This document shows, in pieces, positions 32,510 through 43,516 of a stretch of DNA of 64,000 nucleotides (positions within the stretch are counted from its first letter, which is position 1; each line of letters begins with the position of its first letter). Location: assembly GCA_905221605.1 (NCBI GenBank), contig CAJNDS010000070.1:143501-207500 (forward strand). Direction: 5' to 3'. The translations under genes were made by a program, and so were the position numbers. A model generated the notes under the pieces. It saw nothing but the letters and a program-made list of their open reading frames with translations, was not told where the DNA came from and ran no database searches. This stretch comes from Symbiodinium natans (Eukaryota; Sar; Dinophyceae; Suessiales; Symbiodiniaceae).

Positions 32510-32975
32510 TCAGATGCCAGCTCTCAAACCTTGACAGGAACACTCCGGGCTGGCAAGACTCCAGATTCGCTTTTCCACACGCGTGCTCTCAGCATTGCAG
32601 TCAAAACTTGGATACTGCCCTTCGATACAGGGTTGCACACACACACACACAAAGACACACACAAAAAAAAAACCGAAAACGAGGCCCATGATTCCCATTA
32701 TTCAGATCAAACCCCGATGAGCAACACAGGGAATGTAAACAACATGGCGAAAGCCCCGAGTCTACACACCAAGGGAATAGCTTTGGGAAGAGACTATACT
32801 CCCCTTAGAACCGTAATAAAATTTTAAAAATAATATTTGTTAGTATCCTCTTGGGGTTTGTATAAACAAAACAAAGAAAAACTTCCCAAGGGGGATATAG
32901 GAGAGTCTAGAGGCCTGCTAGCCGGCTAAAAACACAATTATACAGAACCGAAGCTCCTTCGTACTAGGGCTTGCC
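32510..32975 (-). CDS. Small secreted-protein-like gene, two exons
   Basis: A start exon at about 32918-32975 reads MASPSTKELRFCIIVFLAG, a likely signal peptide, with a GC donor at its end. A MITE F element follows, and a second exon from about 32640 to 32510 reads QPCIEGQYPSFDCNAESTRV then EKRIWSLASPECSCQG before a stop. The paired cysteines suit an extracellular protein. The junction is inferred. A plus-strand frame of 143 codons (32260-32691) overlaps. Confidence 0.35.
32794..32900. mobile_element. MITE family F copy with GAGA duplication
   Basis: CTATACTCCCCTTAGAACC ... CCCAAGGGGGATATAG, flanked by GAGA on both sides. Confidence 0.8.
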
Positions 32976-33394
32976 ATGGCCGCCTAAAACCCTAAACCCT
33001 AAACCCTAAAAGAATTATGAGAACTACACAGACCTCAGCTTGAACCCCTAATTAGGGTTCGGGTTCAGGTTTTGGCTTTAGGGTTTAGGGTTTCGGCCCC
33101 TCCCCCCTCTCCCCTGGCAAAGGTCAGTGTCCCATTTTGTGTTTTCTTGTTTGGGGGTGTAAGGAGGTGCTTCCTATGAGGGGTTTCCGGTTCAAGGCAG
33201 CCTTCCATGAGCTCACCCTAACACCCGGACTCTGAACCCACAGTCCCGAAACCCCGACCCCGAGGAACCTGGCTTTGAGTGTAAGGTTTAGGGTTAGGGT
33301 TGAGGATTTAGGGTTTAAGGCAAGGGTTTAGGGTTTTCGGATTTAGGGTTTAGGGGCCCTAAAACCCATATTCCCTTATCCCGAAGCCCCAAAC

Positions 33395-33580
33395 TTTCAA
33401 GCCGCCGGCGTAGGCGCGGGCGCCGCCATAGACGTCGTGGCACCACACCGGCAGGCCGTCCGGCCCCAGGGTCTCCTGTTTAGGGTTTAGGGTTTAGGGT
33501 TTAGGGCTTAGGGCTTAGGGTCTCCTTGAGCGTTCGGCTGTGGGGTTCTTCTTGCCAGGAGCTGAGGTGTTTAGGGCTGT
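33395..33580 (-). CDS. Exon island
   Basis: 33395-33480 reads ETLGPDGLPVWCHDVYGGAR then AYAGGLKVWG; 33530-33580 reads SAPGKKNPTAERSRR. A short telomeric tract lies between them. No family named. 32980-33390 and 33590-33830 hold telomeric variants and CT-rich sequence only. Confidence 0.42.
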
Positions 33581-33837
33581 GGGGGTTTTAGGGGTTTGGG
33601 GTTTTTTGGCTTTAGAGTTGAGGTGTTTAGGGGTTTTAGGGTTTTGGGGGGTTTGGGGGCTTTAAGGCTTTAGAGGTTGGGGCTTTTGGAGTTTTGGTCT
33701 TAGACTTGGTTACTTCTCTCTCCCTTTCTCGTTCTCTCTCTGCCTCTCATTCCCCTTTCCCGCTCTGAGCCCCTGCCGGGTATGGGACCGCCCCCTTTGC
33801 CAGCGCTGGCCAAGCTTCAATGGCCAACTAACCCTCT

Positions 33838-33981
33838 AAGGGTAGTTACATGGTCCTTTAGTATGGGCCCTTAAAAGGGTACCCCTTATACATACTATAC
33901 AAGTTCAAGGCCTATACATCAGAACCCGTTAAAGGAGGTGAGCGACCATGCCAAGGGCACATGAAACTACCCTCAAACAAC
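33838..33981. mobile_element. MITE family J copy
   Basis: GGGTAGTTACATGGTCC left and GAAACTACCCT right, with internal AAGGCCTATACATCAGAACCC. Similar copies lie at 34334-34530 (TA-rich core) and about 57575-57660; a piece is at 17330-17400. Confidence 0.6.
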
Positions 33982-34199
33982 TCGCAAGCACCATCAGGCT
34001 TGCCTATGCTCCCTTCCGAGCCATAGTAGCTCACTCTGATATCCGTTTGGGCTCATGTAGATAGGCACGTAACATGACTACTATAACCACTGCTTACGAA
34101 TCCCGCCAAAAAAATAGGAGAAAAATCGCCGATATTGCCCTTATATAGAAGAATATTTTTTCGGGGGGGGGGGGGGGGGGGGTTGGCAAACAGTAGATA

Positions 34200-34625
34200 A
34201 GAAGACTCTGGAGCGTCGGGACCAAGCAGAACTGTTCACGGACGGGCCAACTGCCGGTCTGACGCGGCAGCCAGGATCCGCCATGAGAGCCGTTGAACCC
34301 CTAGCCCGAAACAGCTGTCCAGGGCATCCCTTGGGGTAGTTGCATGGTCCCTTACTCTGGGCCCTTAAGTGCTCATGTATATATATATATAATATAAATA
34401 TATATATATATATAGAGATATATAGATATATACGTATATAGCCCTTACGAGCCCTACAAAGCGCAAGGCCTGTGCTTCAGCAGGTTCAGGGACCATATTT
34501 TCGAGCTGGGAGCTACATTCTGCCAAAGACAGTGGCAGTGCTTGCAGCGGAGCGGCATTCTTGTGCTCCGGCTTTCCAAACCAGCAGGGCGGTACCAAGA
34601 ACCTGGGTTATGTAGCCAACTCCAC
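34200..34625 (-). CDS. Coding-like islands around a family J element
   Basis: 34200-34325 reads STALMADPGCRVRPAVGPSV. 34470-34625 has two open frames (PRFLVPPCWFGKPEHKNAAP and TQVLGTALLVWKAGAQECRS); the former resembles the island at 12548-12640. Confidence 0.33.
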
Positions 34626-34658
34626 AGCCTTCTCAAGGGTGTAGGTTTGGGCCGGGAT

Positions 34659-34793
34659 GTCCCCCCCTTATACTAGCAGTCCTTAGGTGGGATTCAGAAA
34701 CTATAGGGGGTTACTACACGATCGGGATTCAGTAATTAGGGGGTGCTCTACCCTTATTGCTAAGGACTGTTCGTATAGGGGGGAACATCCCAA
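34659..34793. mobile_element. MITE family B copy with duplicated centre
   Basis: Arms GGGATGTCCCCCCTTATACT and GTATAGGGGGGAACATCCC. The centre is enlarged by a second inverted segment (GGGATTCAG repeated). Confidence 0.8.
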
Positions 34794-35344
34794 GGTTTAG
34801 GGTTCAGGGAGGTGCAGCATCCTAAATCCAGGCCATGTTCGGCCACAAGCCACAAACCCCCTTGCACCCACAAGCAACACAAGCAATAGGGTTCAGGGGG
34901 TGAGACCTAAACCCTACACCCAAACCCTTTCTTTGAACCCAGAAACCCAGAAACCCTAAACCCTAAACCCTACACCCAAACCCTTTCTTTGAACCCAGAA
35001 CCCAGAAACCCTAAACCCTAAACTCGAATTTGAGGGCTCTGGGGTTTGTAGGGTTCTGGACATCGGGCTTTGGGAGCTTGAAACTCTAAGTCCTAAACCC
35101 TTTCGGGCTTGAGCCTTCTCTGTGGGAATCACGGAGGGTTCGAGGCCTTTAGAAGGTTGAGCAGCCAACCCTTGAACCCTAGACCAGAGCAAACCCTACA
35201 CTCTTTTTTTCAGGACTTGTGCAATCGCCTGAAGGTTTGAGCACACGGACAAGACCCTAAATCCAAAACCCTAAAACCTGGAGGTGCGATCTTCAAGGCT
35301 AACCCTAAACCCTAAACACTAAACCCTAAACCCTAAACTAGGGT

Positions 35345-35440
35345 TAACGTGTGGCAGAGGCACTGAACCAGCCATGGGATGTAGCCGCACCAGTGAGGCG
35401 AAGTGGTCAGCAACTGCGAGGGGCTTTCGGCTGCTGAGGG
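35345..35440 (-). CDS. Exon with TSPHWCGYIPWLVQ, paralogue of the 12.8-kb exon
   Basis: Reads LTTSPHWCGYIPWLVQCLCH. See the exon at 12755-12885. Sequence between 34.8 and 35.3 kb is mainly telomeric variants with a duplicated segment (ACCCAAACCCTTTCTTTGAA twice). Confidence 0.45.
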
Positions 35441-35457
35441 ATCAGGGTACTTCGGGT

Positions 35458-35483
35458 AGGGTTTAGGGTTTAGGGTTTAGGGT

Positions 35484-35529
<46 letters not shown>

Positions 35530-35548
35530 GGTTTAGGGTTTAGGGTGT
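35458..35548 (+). repeat. Telomeric tract with TTGAGGG block
   Basis: Eight consecutive TTGAGGG variant units between canonical TTTAGGG units. Confidence 0.9.
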
Positions 35549-35837
35549 GTAGAAGGGAAGCTCGCTGGTGCTAAAAGCACCCGAGCCGCTCGCTTGCGTT
35601 AGCATGTAGTCCCACCCCAACCACCCAAACTATTCTCATTTAGGGTTTAGGGTTCACCCCCCAAACCCCCCTCAAGGGGGGCTTTCTAGCTTTTTATAGA
35701 GAAAGAGCAGGGGGGGCCTCCCAAGCTTTGTGGAGCCTGTCAGTGGCTCGTAGGCTTCTTGGAGCTTTCACGGAGTAAAATGGAGGGGTGCCCAAAACCA
35801 TCGATTGCAATCCTAGAACCCAACATTCATTACCTGG

Positions 35838-37330
35838 ACGCCCTAGGCCAGCAAAAACGCTGGGGGGAAGCAGGGGCATCGGCGCCGAAAAGGTGCAGAG
35901 ATCCTCAATGCCAGGCTGCGGTGGGTCGGGGTCCAGCCTGTTGTCCAGGATCGGGAGGAAAAGCGTTCCACATGGGTTTTAGGGGGTCTAGCAAGGTTCT
36001 CAGAAGGTCCGCAAGTCTGTGTGGGGGGTCTCAGCAGGCCTTCCAACAGCCTGTCAGCCTTTTAGGGGCCTTACTGGGGCCTGCACAGGCCTGTAGGGGC
36101 CTTCAGGGCCTGAAGCGGCCCACAGCCGGCCTTCCAAGAGCCTGTCAGCCTCAGGGGCCTTTCCAGGGGCCTGCCAGGGGTCTGCAGGGGCTTCCAGGCC
36201 TCTCAAAACCTCAAGGTTTTTGAGCAGGAGCCCGCCTACACCAGCCCAGAAGGGGGGTCCCTGGAATCTGCCAGCCTGGGACCCCAGGCCCCCACGGGGG
36301 GGTGCCCAAAAAGCACCAAAAAAACGTCAAAGGTGCGGGGTTTGGGCTAGGTCTGCCGTCTCGTTTACCGGGAACCTTTACCCTCCCTCACCGTTCTGTG
36401 GAGAGCTCGGTGGGGACCTCGGTCGAAGCCTCGAGCGCCCATGCATATGGACAGCGGCGCTCTCAGCAGTTTAGGGTTTAGGGTTTAGGGTTTAGGGTTT
36501 AGGATTTAGGGTTTAGGGTTTAGGGCTACTATTCGCTCCAGATGCCCGAAAAAATGAAATGCTATTTCTTATCCGGGCAAGATAGGGATGATTGTCTTTT
36601 TTTTTGGGGGGGCTTCTTACTTAAGCAAATAAGGGGTGCTTTGGGCACTTGCGGTACTTTAGGGCATTTGGGGTACTTGGCGAACTTAAGGGGACTTAGG
36701 GCGGAATGAGGTTCCACAAAGACTGTTCGCGAATCCTCAGCGGCGTGTTGTAGAGGGCGATGCAGGTTTCCAGCTTAGGGTACCTAAACCCTAAACCCTA
36801 AACCCTAAACCCTAAACCCTAAACCCTAAACCCTAGTGCAGGGCTCCGGAGTTCCACTTAGGGGTTGAGGGTTTGGGGAAAAGCAAGTCAACCAATTGAT
36901 CTAAGCTTGGTGCGCCTCTACTCTCATTTCTCGGGCTCAGACATGGCTTGCCTCTTGCAACAGAATCTCCACCAAGCCCACGGACAACTAGCAAGGAATC
37001 AAAGAGCATGATCTCAATATGCAAGTTGCGGATAAACAGCCTGTGAACTTACATTACATTAATGGGGTTCGTTAAAGAAGTGACTCCTGGATGTGGACTA
37101 TGATCAAGAAGCTTTAAGAAAGTTTTAGAGGTCCCAAGTCTTTCGGGACTTTTGGCGCAGCGGATTCTCCGTGTCATTTCGTTCTGAAGCCCGCAAAGGA
37201 CCAATACGCTGAAGGCACACAAAGCTGGGCCTTGCCATAGTAGACCGAAGCCTCGGCGTGTCCTGATCTTAGGGCTTTTGAGGTTCGAGCTCGGCCCTTT
37301 CTCAAGCCTCTGAACAAGTATTCCCGACAT
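35838..37330 (-). CDS. Unidentified multi-exon gene with possible start codon
   Basis: Pieces 5' to 3': 37330-37070 (MSGILVQRLEKGPSSNLKSP; a second frame is also open), 37040-36840 (LFIRNLHIEIMLFDSLLVVR), 36695-36775 (KLETCIALYNTPLRIREQSL then WNLIPP), 36355-36470 (RAPLSICMGARGFDRGPHRA) and 35838-35975 (FLPILDNRLDPDPPQPGIED). The last two are separated by a GC-rich block of GGCCTGCAGGGGCCT-like short repeats (36040-36200). No domain recognised. Confidence 0.38.
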
Positions 37331-38138
37331 GAGTTGGGTTTAGGAGTTCAAAGGAACTGCAACAGTTCAGGGTCTGAAGGGTCGAAGGCGTAGGGTGTTG
37401 GAAAGTCTGCGGGACCCAAATGAACCCTAAAAGGGTGTATGGTTGAATAGGAATGACAGGTTGTGCGAGTAGGGTTTAGGGTTTAGGGTTTAGGGTTTAG
37501 GGTTTAGGGTTTAGGGTTTAGGGTTTAGGGTTTAGGGTTTAGGGTTTAGGGTTTAGGGTTTGGGGCACAGGGCACGTGACCCCTTTTTTGGGGGTTCCTT
37601 TGGTCCCCAAAGGGGGTTCAGGGCTTGGAGTGCCCGACGTTTTGATAGCCGAGGACTTGGGATGACTGATTCAAGGTTTACCAGAAAAAAAAAGTTGAAA
37701 ACCTGTATTCCTGCATGAACCCCAACAAGGGAAAGGATGACCTCTCCCAAGGGGGACCTAGCTAGTTTATATAAGATGTCGTGGGATGCTTTATCCTAGA
37801 CCCTATATAAACCCTGTTCCTTTTCCCTAGACCCTTTTGCCTAAACCCTAAACCCTGAAGCTCTGAAACCTTAGCTTAGGGTGTAGGGTGTGGATGCATC
37901 CTGAAAACCTGCATCCAAGGGAGCTGTCGTATAAACCTACTCATCATCCTAAATGCCCTAAACTTAAACCATTTCATCTACAGGAACGCTGCAAGTGCGT
38001 GGGGTTTCGTGTTTGGGATGCAACGAAGCCCCGAAGCCCCACCGACCACAACTCAGCATTGGCATTCAACCCTCACGATAACTACCTAACTCAGGCCTAA
38101 AAGCACCAATACGCCCTGAACCAACCATAAACCTTTGT

Positions 38139-38238
38139 CTATACTCCCCTTAGAACCTTAATAAACATATGCTTTTGAATATCCTCTTGGGCTTTATATA
38201 AACAAGAATAAACAAATAATTCCCAAGGGGGGATATAG
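38139..38238. mobile_element. MITE family F copy with TTGT duplication
   Basis: CTATACTCCCCTTAGAACC ... CCCAAGGGGGGATATAG, flanked by TTGT on both sides. Confidence 0.82.
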
Positions 38239-38304
38239 TTGTGAGCCCTCCCAAAAACCCTAAACCCTAAACCCTAAACCCTAAACCCTAACCCTAAACC
38301 CTAA

Positions 38305-38395
38305 TTTCCTGGCCCCTGCCGAGCCTGACTCCACGGCCTCTGTCTCCACCGCCTCCAAGCGCGGCACCAGCTCTAGCTTCACCTGGCCGGTGGGT
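38305..38395 (-). CDS. Exon island
   Basis: Reads QVKLELVPRLEAVETEAVES then GSAGARK, an acidic helical segment directly between two telomeric tracts. 37380-38140 shows telomeric tracts, a palindromic AAAAGG element and only weak frames. Confidence 0.42.
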
Positions 38396-38397
38396 GG

Positions 38398-38580
38398 GTT
38401 TAGGGTTTAGGGTTTAGGGTTTAGGGTTTAGGGTTTAGGGTTTAGGGTTTAGGGTTTAGGGTTTAGGGTTTGGGGTTTAGGGGGTTTAGGGTTTGGGGTT
38501 TGGGGTTTGGGGTTTGGGGTTTGGGGTTTGGGGTTTGGGGTTTGGGGTTTGGGGTTTGGGGTTTGGGGTTTGGGGTTTAG
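38398..38580 (+). repeat. TTTAGGG tract switching to TTTGGGG
   Basis: The first 90 bp are TTTAGGG, then about fourteen consecutive TTTGGGG units. Confidence 0.95.
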
Positions 38581-38651
38581 TCTTGCGGGGTGGGTGGGTA
38601 GGTGGGTGATGGCATCTGGCAATAGACAAAAACCCTACGGGAACAACAGCT

Positions 38652-38806
38652 ATTTGAAGGTTCATGGTACTTACTAACCACTTATAACTGTACTTATAAC
38701 CCCACTTATAATACCCCTAAAGGGCCTTATAGGGGTTATCCCAATCATAAGTAGGGTTATAAGCCAAGTTAGAAGTAGTTACTAAGTACCATGAACCTCC
38801 AAGTAT
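38652..38806. mobile_element. MITE family C copy
   Basis: Ends TTTGAAGGTTCATGGTACTT and AAGTACCATGAACCTCCAAG around the family core; TATA-like bases flank both sides. Confidence 0.8.
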
Positions 38807-38911
38807 AGGAATACGAACAAATAATAGTCAGCCTGGTAGTTGGGCAAATATGGCAACGACATAGAAGTTCATTAAGAACGAATTCCCTCCAAAAAGGTTA
38901 GAACGAGCATC

Positions 38912-39106
38912 TTGATACAAAGCACCACTATCTCTGAGTTACGGAGAAAAAATTACAATCCTGAAGCCCTCGTTTTCGAACTGAAGGAACACTCAATCGG
39001 CATTCATTTAATTAGAGCAGGTTGTTGTCCCAACCTGCAGCGGACCCCACTTCTAATGGTGCGCGATGATGAAACTCCAAAAAATATCTGGTTGCCAAGC
39101 TCCTAG
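38912..39106 (+). CDS. Plus-strand coding-like ORF
   Basis: Reads ISELRRKNYNPEALVFELKE then HSIGIHLIRAGCCPNLQR and ends PKNIWLPSS stop. The first codon is TTG. It is more protein-like than the opposite strand. No family recognised. Confidence 0.3.
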   Translation: MIQSTTISELRRKNYNPEALVFELKEHSIGIHLIRAGCCPNLQRTPLLMVRDDETPKNIWLPSS

Positions 39107-39254
39107 ACTATCTCATTTCTGCGGGACACACCTGAACCTCGGGTTTGTGCCCTTGGAAGCACACAACCTCCCCCTAAACAGACTTCGGCCCTAGAAGCCT
39201 CCTAACCCTGATCCGCAACTCCTCATTTTGGACCCAAGCCTCCTAACCCAAAAA

Positions 39255-40050
39255 TCCGCACTCCTCATAAGCCCGACGAGCAGGAGCTGCCTGAAGAAGC
39301 TCCGTCCGCAGGTGCTCGGACCTTGGCGAGGTTAAGCAGGGGACAGTGAATGGGGGGCCCTCTTAACGTTCTGTTTGGGGTTTAGGGTTTAGGGTTTAGG
39401 GTTTAGGGTTTAGGGTTGTTTAGAGCTTCTAAATGGCCCTGAAATCGGAACTTCCTGTTATCGCTCCACTCGTTTAGAAGCTTCCGTTTGCAGCCCAAAC
39501 CAGAACCCCAAACAATCACTGACCCTCAAGCCCACCGAAAGCCTTCCGTCTACACCGCGTATGTCGTGAGGCTAGCACACGTGTGCTTTGTTCCGTTGAG
39601 GGTAGCCAATAGCTGGAGGCCAAAGGCTGTAGGGGTTGGGGAGGTTTTCTTCCAAACCTCTCCATCGGCATTTCATGTAGCAACAACCCTTTTTTCGAAG
39701 CGTGAACTGAGTGAGGTCTAAGCAGCCTAAACTCTGAAACCTCAAGTCCTAAAACCTTTTAACTTGGGCGTTCAACCTTATACTCACAGTCCTTCATAGG
39801 GATTATCCTACAACCTCTTCGAATCCCTATTAAGGACTGCTAGTAGAAGGGGGAGCATCCCAATTTTGAACCCTAAACCCTAAACCCTAAACCCTAAACC
39901 CTAAACCCTAAACCCTAAACCCTCAACCCTAAACCCTAAACCCTCAACCCTCAACCCTAAGCGCGTCGGGGGCGGCTCGGCGGCCTCGGCAGCCTCCAAC
40001 GCTGCCTCCGGGGCAGCGCAGCCTGCTAAGCAGCAGCAAGATTCTTTGCT
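39255..40050 (-). CDS. Exon islands
   Basis: 39960-40050 reads CCCLAGCAAPEAALEAAEAA; 39520-39700 reads NADGEVWKKTSPTPTAFGLQ (a plus frame also open); 39255-39345 reads LTSPRSEHLRTELLQAAPAR then RAYEECG. A family B MITE and telomeric tract lie at 39768-39960. 40060-40270 is an A/T-rich ATAATAATAAC block. Confidence 0.33.
39768..39863. mobile_element. MITE family B copy
   Basis: Arms TTGGGCGTTCAACCTTATACT and AGTAGAAGGGGGAGCATCCC with the conserved AGTCCTT/AAGGACT inner stem. Confidence 0.75.
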
Positions 40051-40579
40051 TATTTTGCTGTTTGAAAATAATAATTAATAATAATAACAATAATAACAAT
40101 AATAATAGTAAAGATTCTTTGTTTATTTTGCTGCTTGAAAATAATAATAATAATAGATTCTTTTTTCATTATGTTTCCTAGTTGAAAATAATAACAATAC
40201 TTCTTACTATTCTTATTTTTATTACTATTATCATTTTTATTGTGATGTTTTTTGTTACTTTTTTAAAAAAGTGACAAGTTAGGGCTTAATTATACAGGGC
40301 TTCATAGGTCCTTGGCAGTTTAGAATTTAGGGTCCAGGGTTCAGGGATCCTCTTTGGCACCCCGACTAGCTGCTAGCTGGAGAAGAAAAAGGGGCCCATG
40401 ACCAGGTCTTGCGGTGCAGGGTTTAGGGTTTAGGGTTTAGGGTTTAGGGTTTAGGGTTTAGGGTTTAGGGTTTAGGGTTTAGGGTTTAGGGTTTAGGGTT
40501 TAGGGTTTAGGGTTTAGGGTTTAGGGTTTAGGGTTTAGGGTTTAGGGTTTAGGAGGCGGGGTCGTAACCGCAATAAGGA

Positions 40580-41215
40580 CCCATTTTTTTTAACCACAAC
40601 AAGGAATCTCTTAACCATGATAAGGATTTGTGCCTCAGTGCATGATAGCCACAAAGCCTGTGACCCTTCAACTACCCACAAAATGCCCCCGAAACCATGC
40701 CAAACCCAACCCCAAGCCCTAAAACGTCGCCTCAAACCTTGAAGCCTGACCAACTGAAATCGTGAACTTCGCCCGCAACCACTGTTTCTGCCGGGAGAAA
40801 CGGCTCTGCAGGCAAGGCCTGTGCTCTGTGCTGTCGGTTCACAGTGGCTTGGGGTTTCTTCCAACAGCGTAGTACTATATGGTATTATGTGGCTAGGGAG
40901 CACCATGCTCAGGGTTAACATGCCAGTTCAGCAGCAGGATCTGTGTCCTGCTAGTCCCATCAGTCCTACAGGAGCTGACCCCAGAGGGACGTGCCCCAGC
41001 ACTGCGTACAGTGCTAACCTGCAGCTGATCTGACCAAGAAGAGCTTTTGAGAAAACCCTTTCCAACAAACAGTGCGTGAAGATGCAGCAGCAGGCCGTCT
41101 GTTCTAGAGATTGCTGGCCGTTAGCAGGCCAAAGACAAGAAATTTCACTTCTCGTCCTCGAAGGCTGGCAGAATGCGAGCCTTCGGTAGTGGTACTTGGG
41201 GGTCTTGAGCATATG
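40580..41215 (-). CDS. Open frames downstream of the SAP gene
   Basis: 40640-40921 reads MVLPSHIIPYSTTLLEETPS then RFQLVRLQGLRRRFRAW; 40928-41212 reads TPKYHYRRLAFCQPSRTRSE, with PQVPLPKARILPAFEDEK in another frame. Could be further exons or 3' untranslated sequence. Confidence 0.28.
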
Positions 41216-41346
41216 GTGGTCAGGACGTCACAGCCCGAGCTAGTGGGTCAGCTGGCCTGCAAAACATGATCGCGGTCTAGGCCCAAGCCGCCCGGAGTGT
41301 CCTCAGAAGACTTTGCAGGATCAGAAACTTTCTGCAGAGGGTGAGA

Positions 41347-41896
41347 TTAGACGTCTGACTCACACAACAGTAGGTCAAGACAAGTAGCGAGATCTTCAAT
41401 GACACGATCGCGGAGTCTTATCTCCACGCGATCCGCGTCGTGCATGTCCAGCGCATTCGCCAGGCGAACCCGCATTCTCCATAACTGTGTCCTCATCCTC
41501 ATCCGAAACTGAAAAGATTGCTCACCGCTATACTCCTCACTGTGCTCCACGTGCAGCTGCAAGCATATTGTCTCATCAGCAGGTGTCGGATTTGGCTCCT
41601 GCAATCGAGCGAGGCGCACTGCCAGCGGATAGGGATGCGAGAGCACAAGGCACTAGGCGCCAGACTGTGCTGGCTTTGCGCTTCTGCCCACCCGCAGGAG
41701 GCACCGGGACGGGAGCCTTTGGAGGGCAGTTAAGGGTTTAGGGTGTTCCGAAACCCTAAACCGCCCACCTCTGCAGATTCCCGCAGACGCGTCACGAGGG
41801 TCTGCTTGTTTCCCCTGACTCTGAAGCCCTTGGAACGGCACTCGTCCCGGAGCTGCTTGACCTTAGCAGCATTATTAAAAACATGTAAGACATAAA
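41347..41896 (-). CDS. SAP-domain protein, 3' part of a gene
   Basis: An exon at 41896-41769 encodes a SAP motif (KVKQLRDECRSKGFRVRG, then NKQTLVTRL), a helix-extended-helix fold that binds scaffold-type DNA and is found in chromatin and RNA-processing proteins. It ends GAG before GTGGGC. After a short telomeric piece, a proline-rich then basic stretch (PVPVPPAGGQKRKAST) continues in phase from about 41721. A second frame then opens from about 41640 to a stop at 41347 (99 codons, Arg/Glu-rich, ending LLLCESDV), so a small intron or frameshift lies near 41600-41640. The upstream 5' side is AT-rich low complexity, so the N-terminus was not found. Confidence 0.6.
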
Positions 41897-41929
41897 CTGT
41901 ACTCTTGCAATGTAGAGAATAAGAAATAG

Positions 41930-42350
41930 TACATATTATCCATCATATATTATATATAATATTACATATCATAATATATATATATATATATATAATATAT
42001 ATACAATATATAACATAAAACAGAAAATATAGAAAATATAATATATAAAATAAAATATATAAAATATAATATATAATATATAGTTATATATATATATATA
42101 TATTATATACTATATTATATATTATATATTATATATTATATATTTATATCTATATCTATATTCTATATTATATATTATATATGATATATGATATATTATA
42201 TATTATATATTATATATTATATCATATATAATATATTATTATATTAATATATTATATTATATAATAATTATATTATATAATATAATTATTATGTTATGTT
42301 ATATTATATATATATAATGTAATGAGGTGTGGTATACTATACATTATATA
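41930..42350. repeat. AT-rich low-complexity block
   Basis: About 420 bp of TATAT/ATATAA words with almost no G or C, directly before the hairpin array. No gene seen. Confidence 0.9.
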
Positions 42351-42362
42351 TGAGCGATTCTC

Positions 42363-42745
42363 GGGCCTTTTTGTCACTGGCCGTTCGCGCGCGCGCGCGC
42401 GGAGGGGGGGGGGGCGCGCACGGGCAGTGACAGAAAGAGCTGGTTTTGGAAGCTTTGGGAGGCCCAAAAGCTCCGTTCTCATGCCTTCTTGTCACTGGCC
42501 GTGCGCGCACACGCGCGGGGGGGGGGGGGGGGGGGCGCGCAGGACAGAAAGAGGCTGTTTTTGGGAGCTTTGGGAGGCCCAAAAGCTCCGTTTTCAAGCC
42601 GTTTGTCACTGGCCGTTGCGCGCGCGCGCGCGGAGGGGGGGGGGGCGCGCACGGGCAGTGACAGAAAGAGCTGGTTTTGGGAGCTTTGGGAGGCCCAAAA
42701 GCTCCGTTTTCAGGCCTTTTTGTCACTGGCCGTGCGCGTGTGGGG
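42363..42745 (+). repeat. Hairpin/G-tract array, forward
   Basis: Four units of about 116 bp: TTGTCACTGGCCGT, (GC)n, G-run, (GC)n, ACGGGCAGTGACAGAAAGAG, then AGCTTTGGGAGGCCCAAAAGCT-type palindrome. TGTCACTG/CAGTGACA can pair across the G-run. Confidence 0.92.
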
Positions 42746-43516
42746 GGGAGGGGGGTCAAAGTGAAGACCCATAACGTCGCTTCATCCCTCTCCTTGGCTT
42801 CATGGCCACTTGAAAGGCCCCCAGTGCCTGCCCGCCCCCCCGCCCGCTACCCATGGCTCCCATGGCTGCATGGCCCCATGCATGCCCCTGGACCCTAGAC
42901 CCTTTCAGCTGACTTAAAGGCCCCCAATGCCTGCCCGCCGCCGCCCTCCCGCCCTCCACCCGCCCCACCCATGGCTCCCATGGCTCCAAACCTGCAGCGA
43001 GGCTGGATGGTTTGTTCCGACATGGCTTGAGGAAACGGGTAGGGGGCCTCCTCGCTGTAACTGATAATGTGACATGTGGGCGAGGTGGCCAAAATGCACG
43101 CAAGATGACCTTGACTACAACGATTGCATCCTCGGGAGCAAGAACGCACGTGAAACTTGGTCTGCAGGCTCTGCCACGTTGCTATAATCCCAATGTTGTA
43201 TGCACGGAGCTGGCTGTATAGCATTTGGAGAAGTATTAGGGGCACTCCTATGTTGGGAAAGAAAGGTTCTGAGAACCTGCAGACTGTGACACAAAGACTC
43301 CACCCTCGAATCCCCAGGAGCGCACAACTGGCTGAGAGTAACGAGTGCTAAGTCAGGAAGTCACGGGTCTTTCCAAGAAGTTGTTAGGGGCTCATGGCTT
43401 ATCTCTGCAGAATCAGCGTCTATGTGGGAGTACGTGGGCGTATGCAGGGCTCGAAGTTTGGGATCCGAGATAGCGATCATTCTCTAGAGCCAAACAGAGC
43501 ATGCACAGCAAGTCCT

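Noticed and set aside
42322-42774. Open frames on both strands through the hairpin/G-tract array
   Set aside because: Same repeat gives open frames at 51.2-51.75 kb in several frames; a composition effect.
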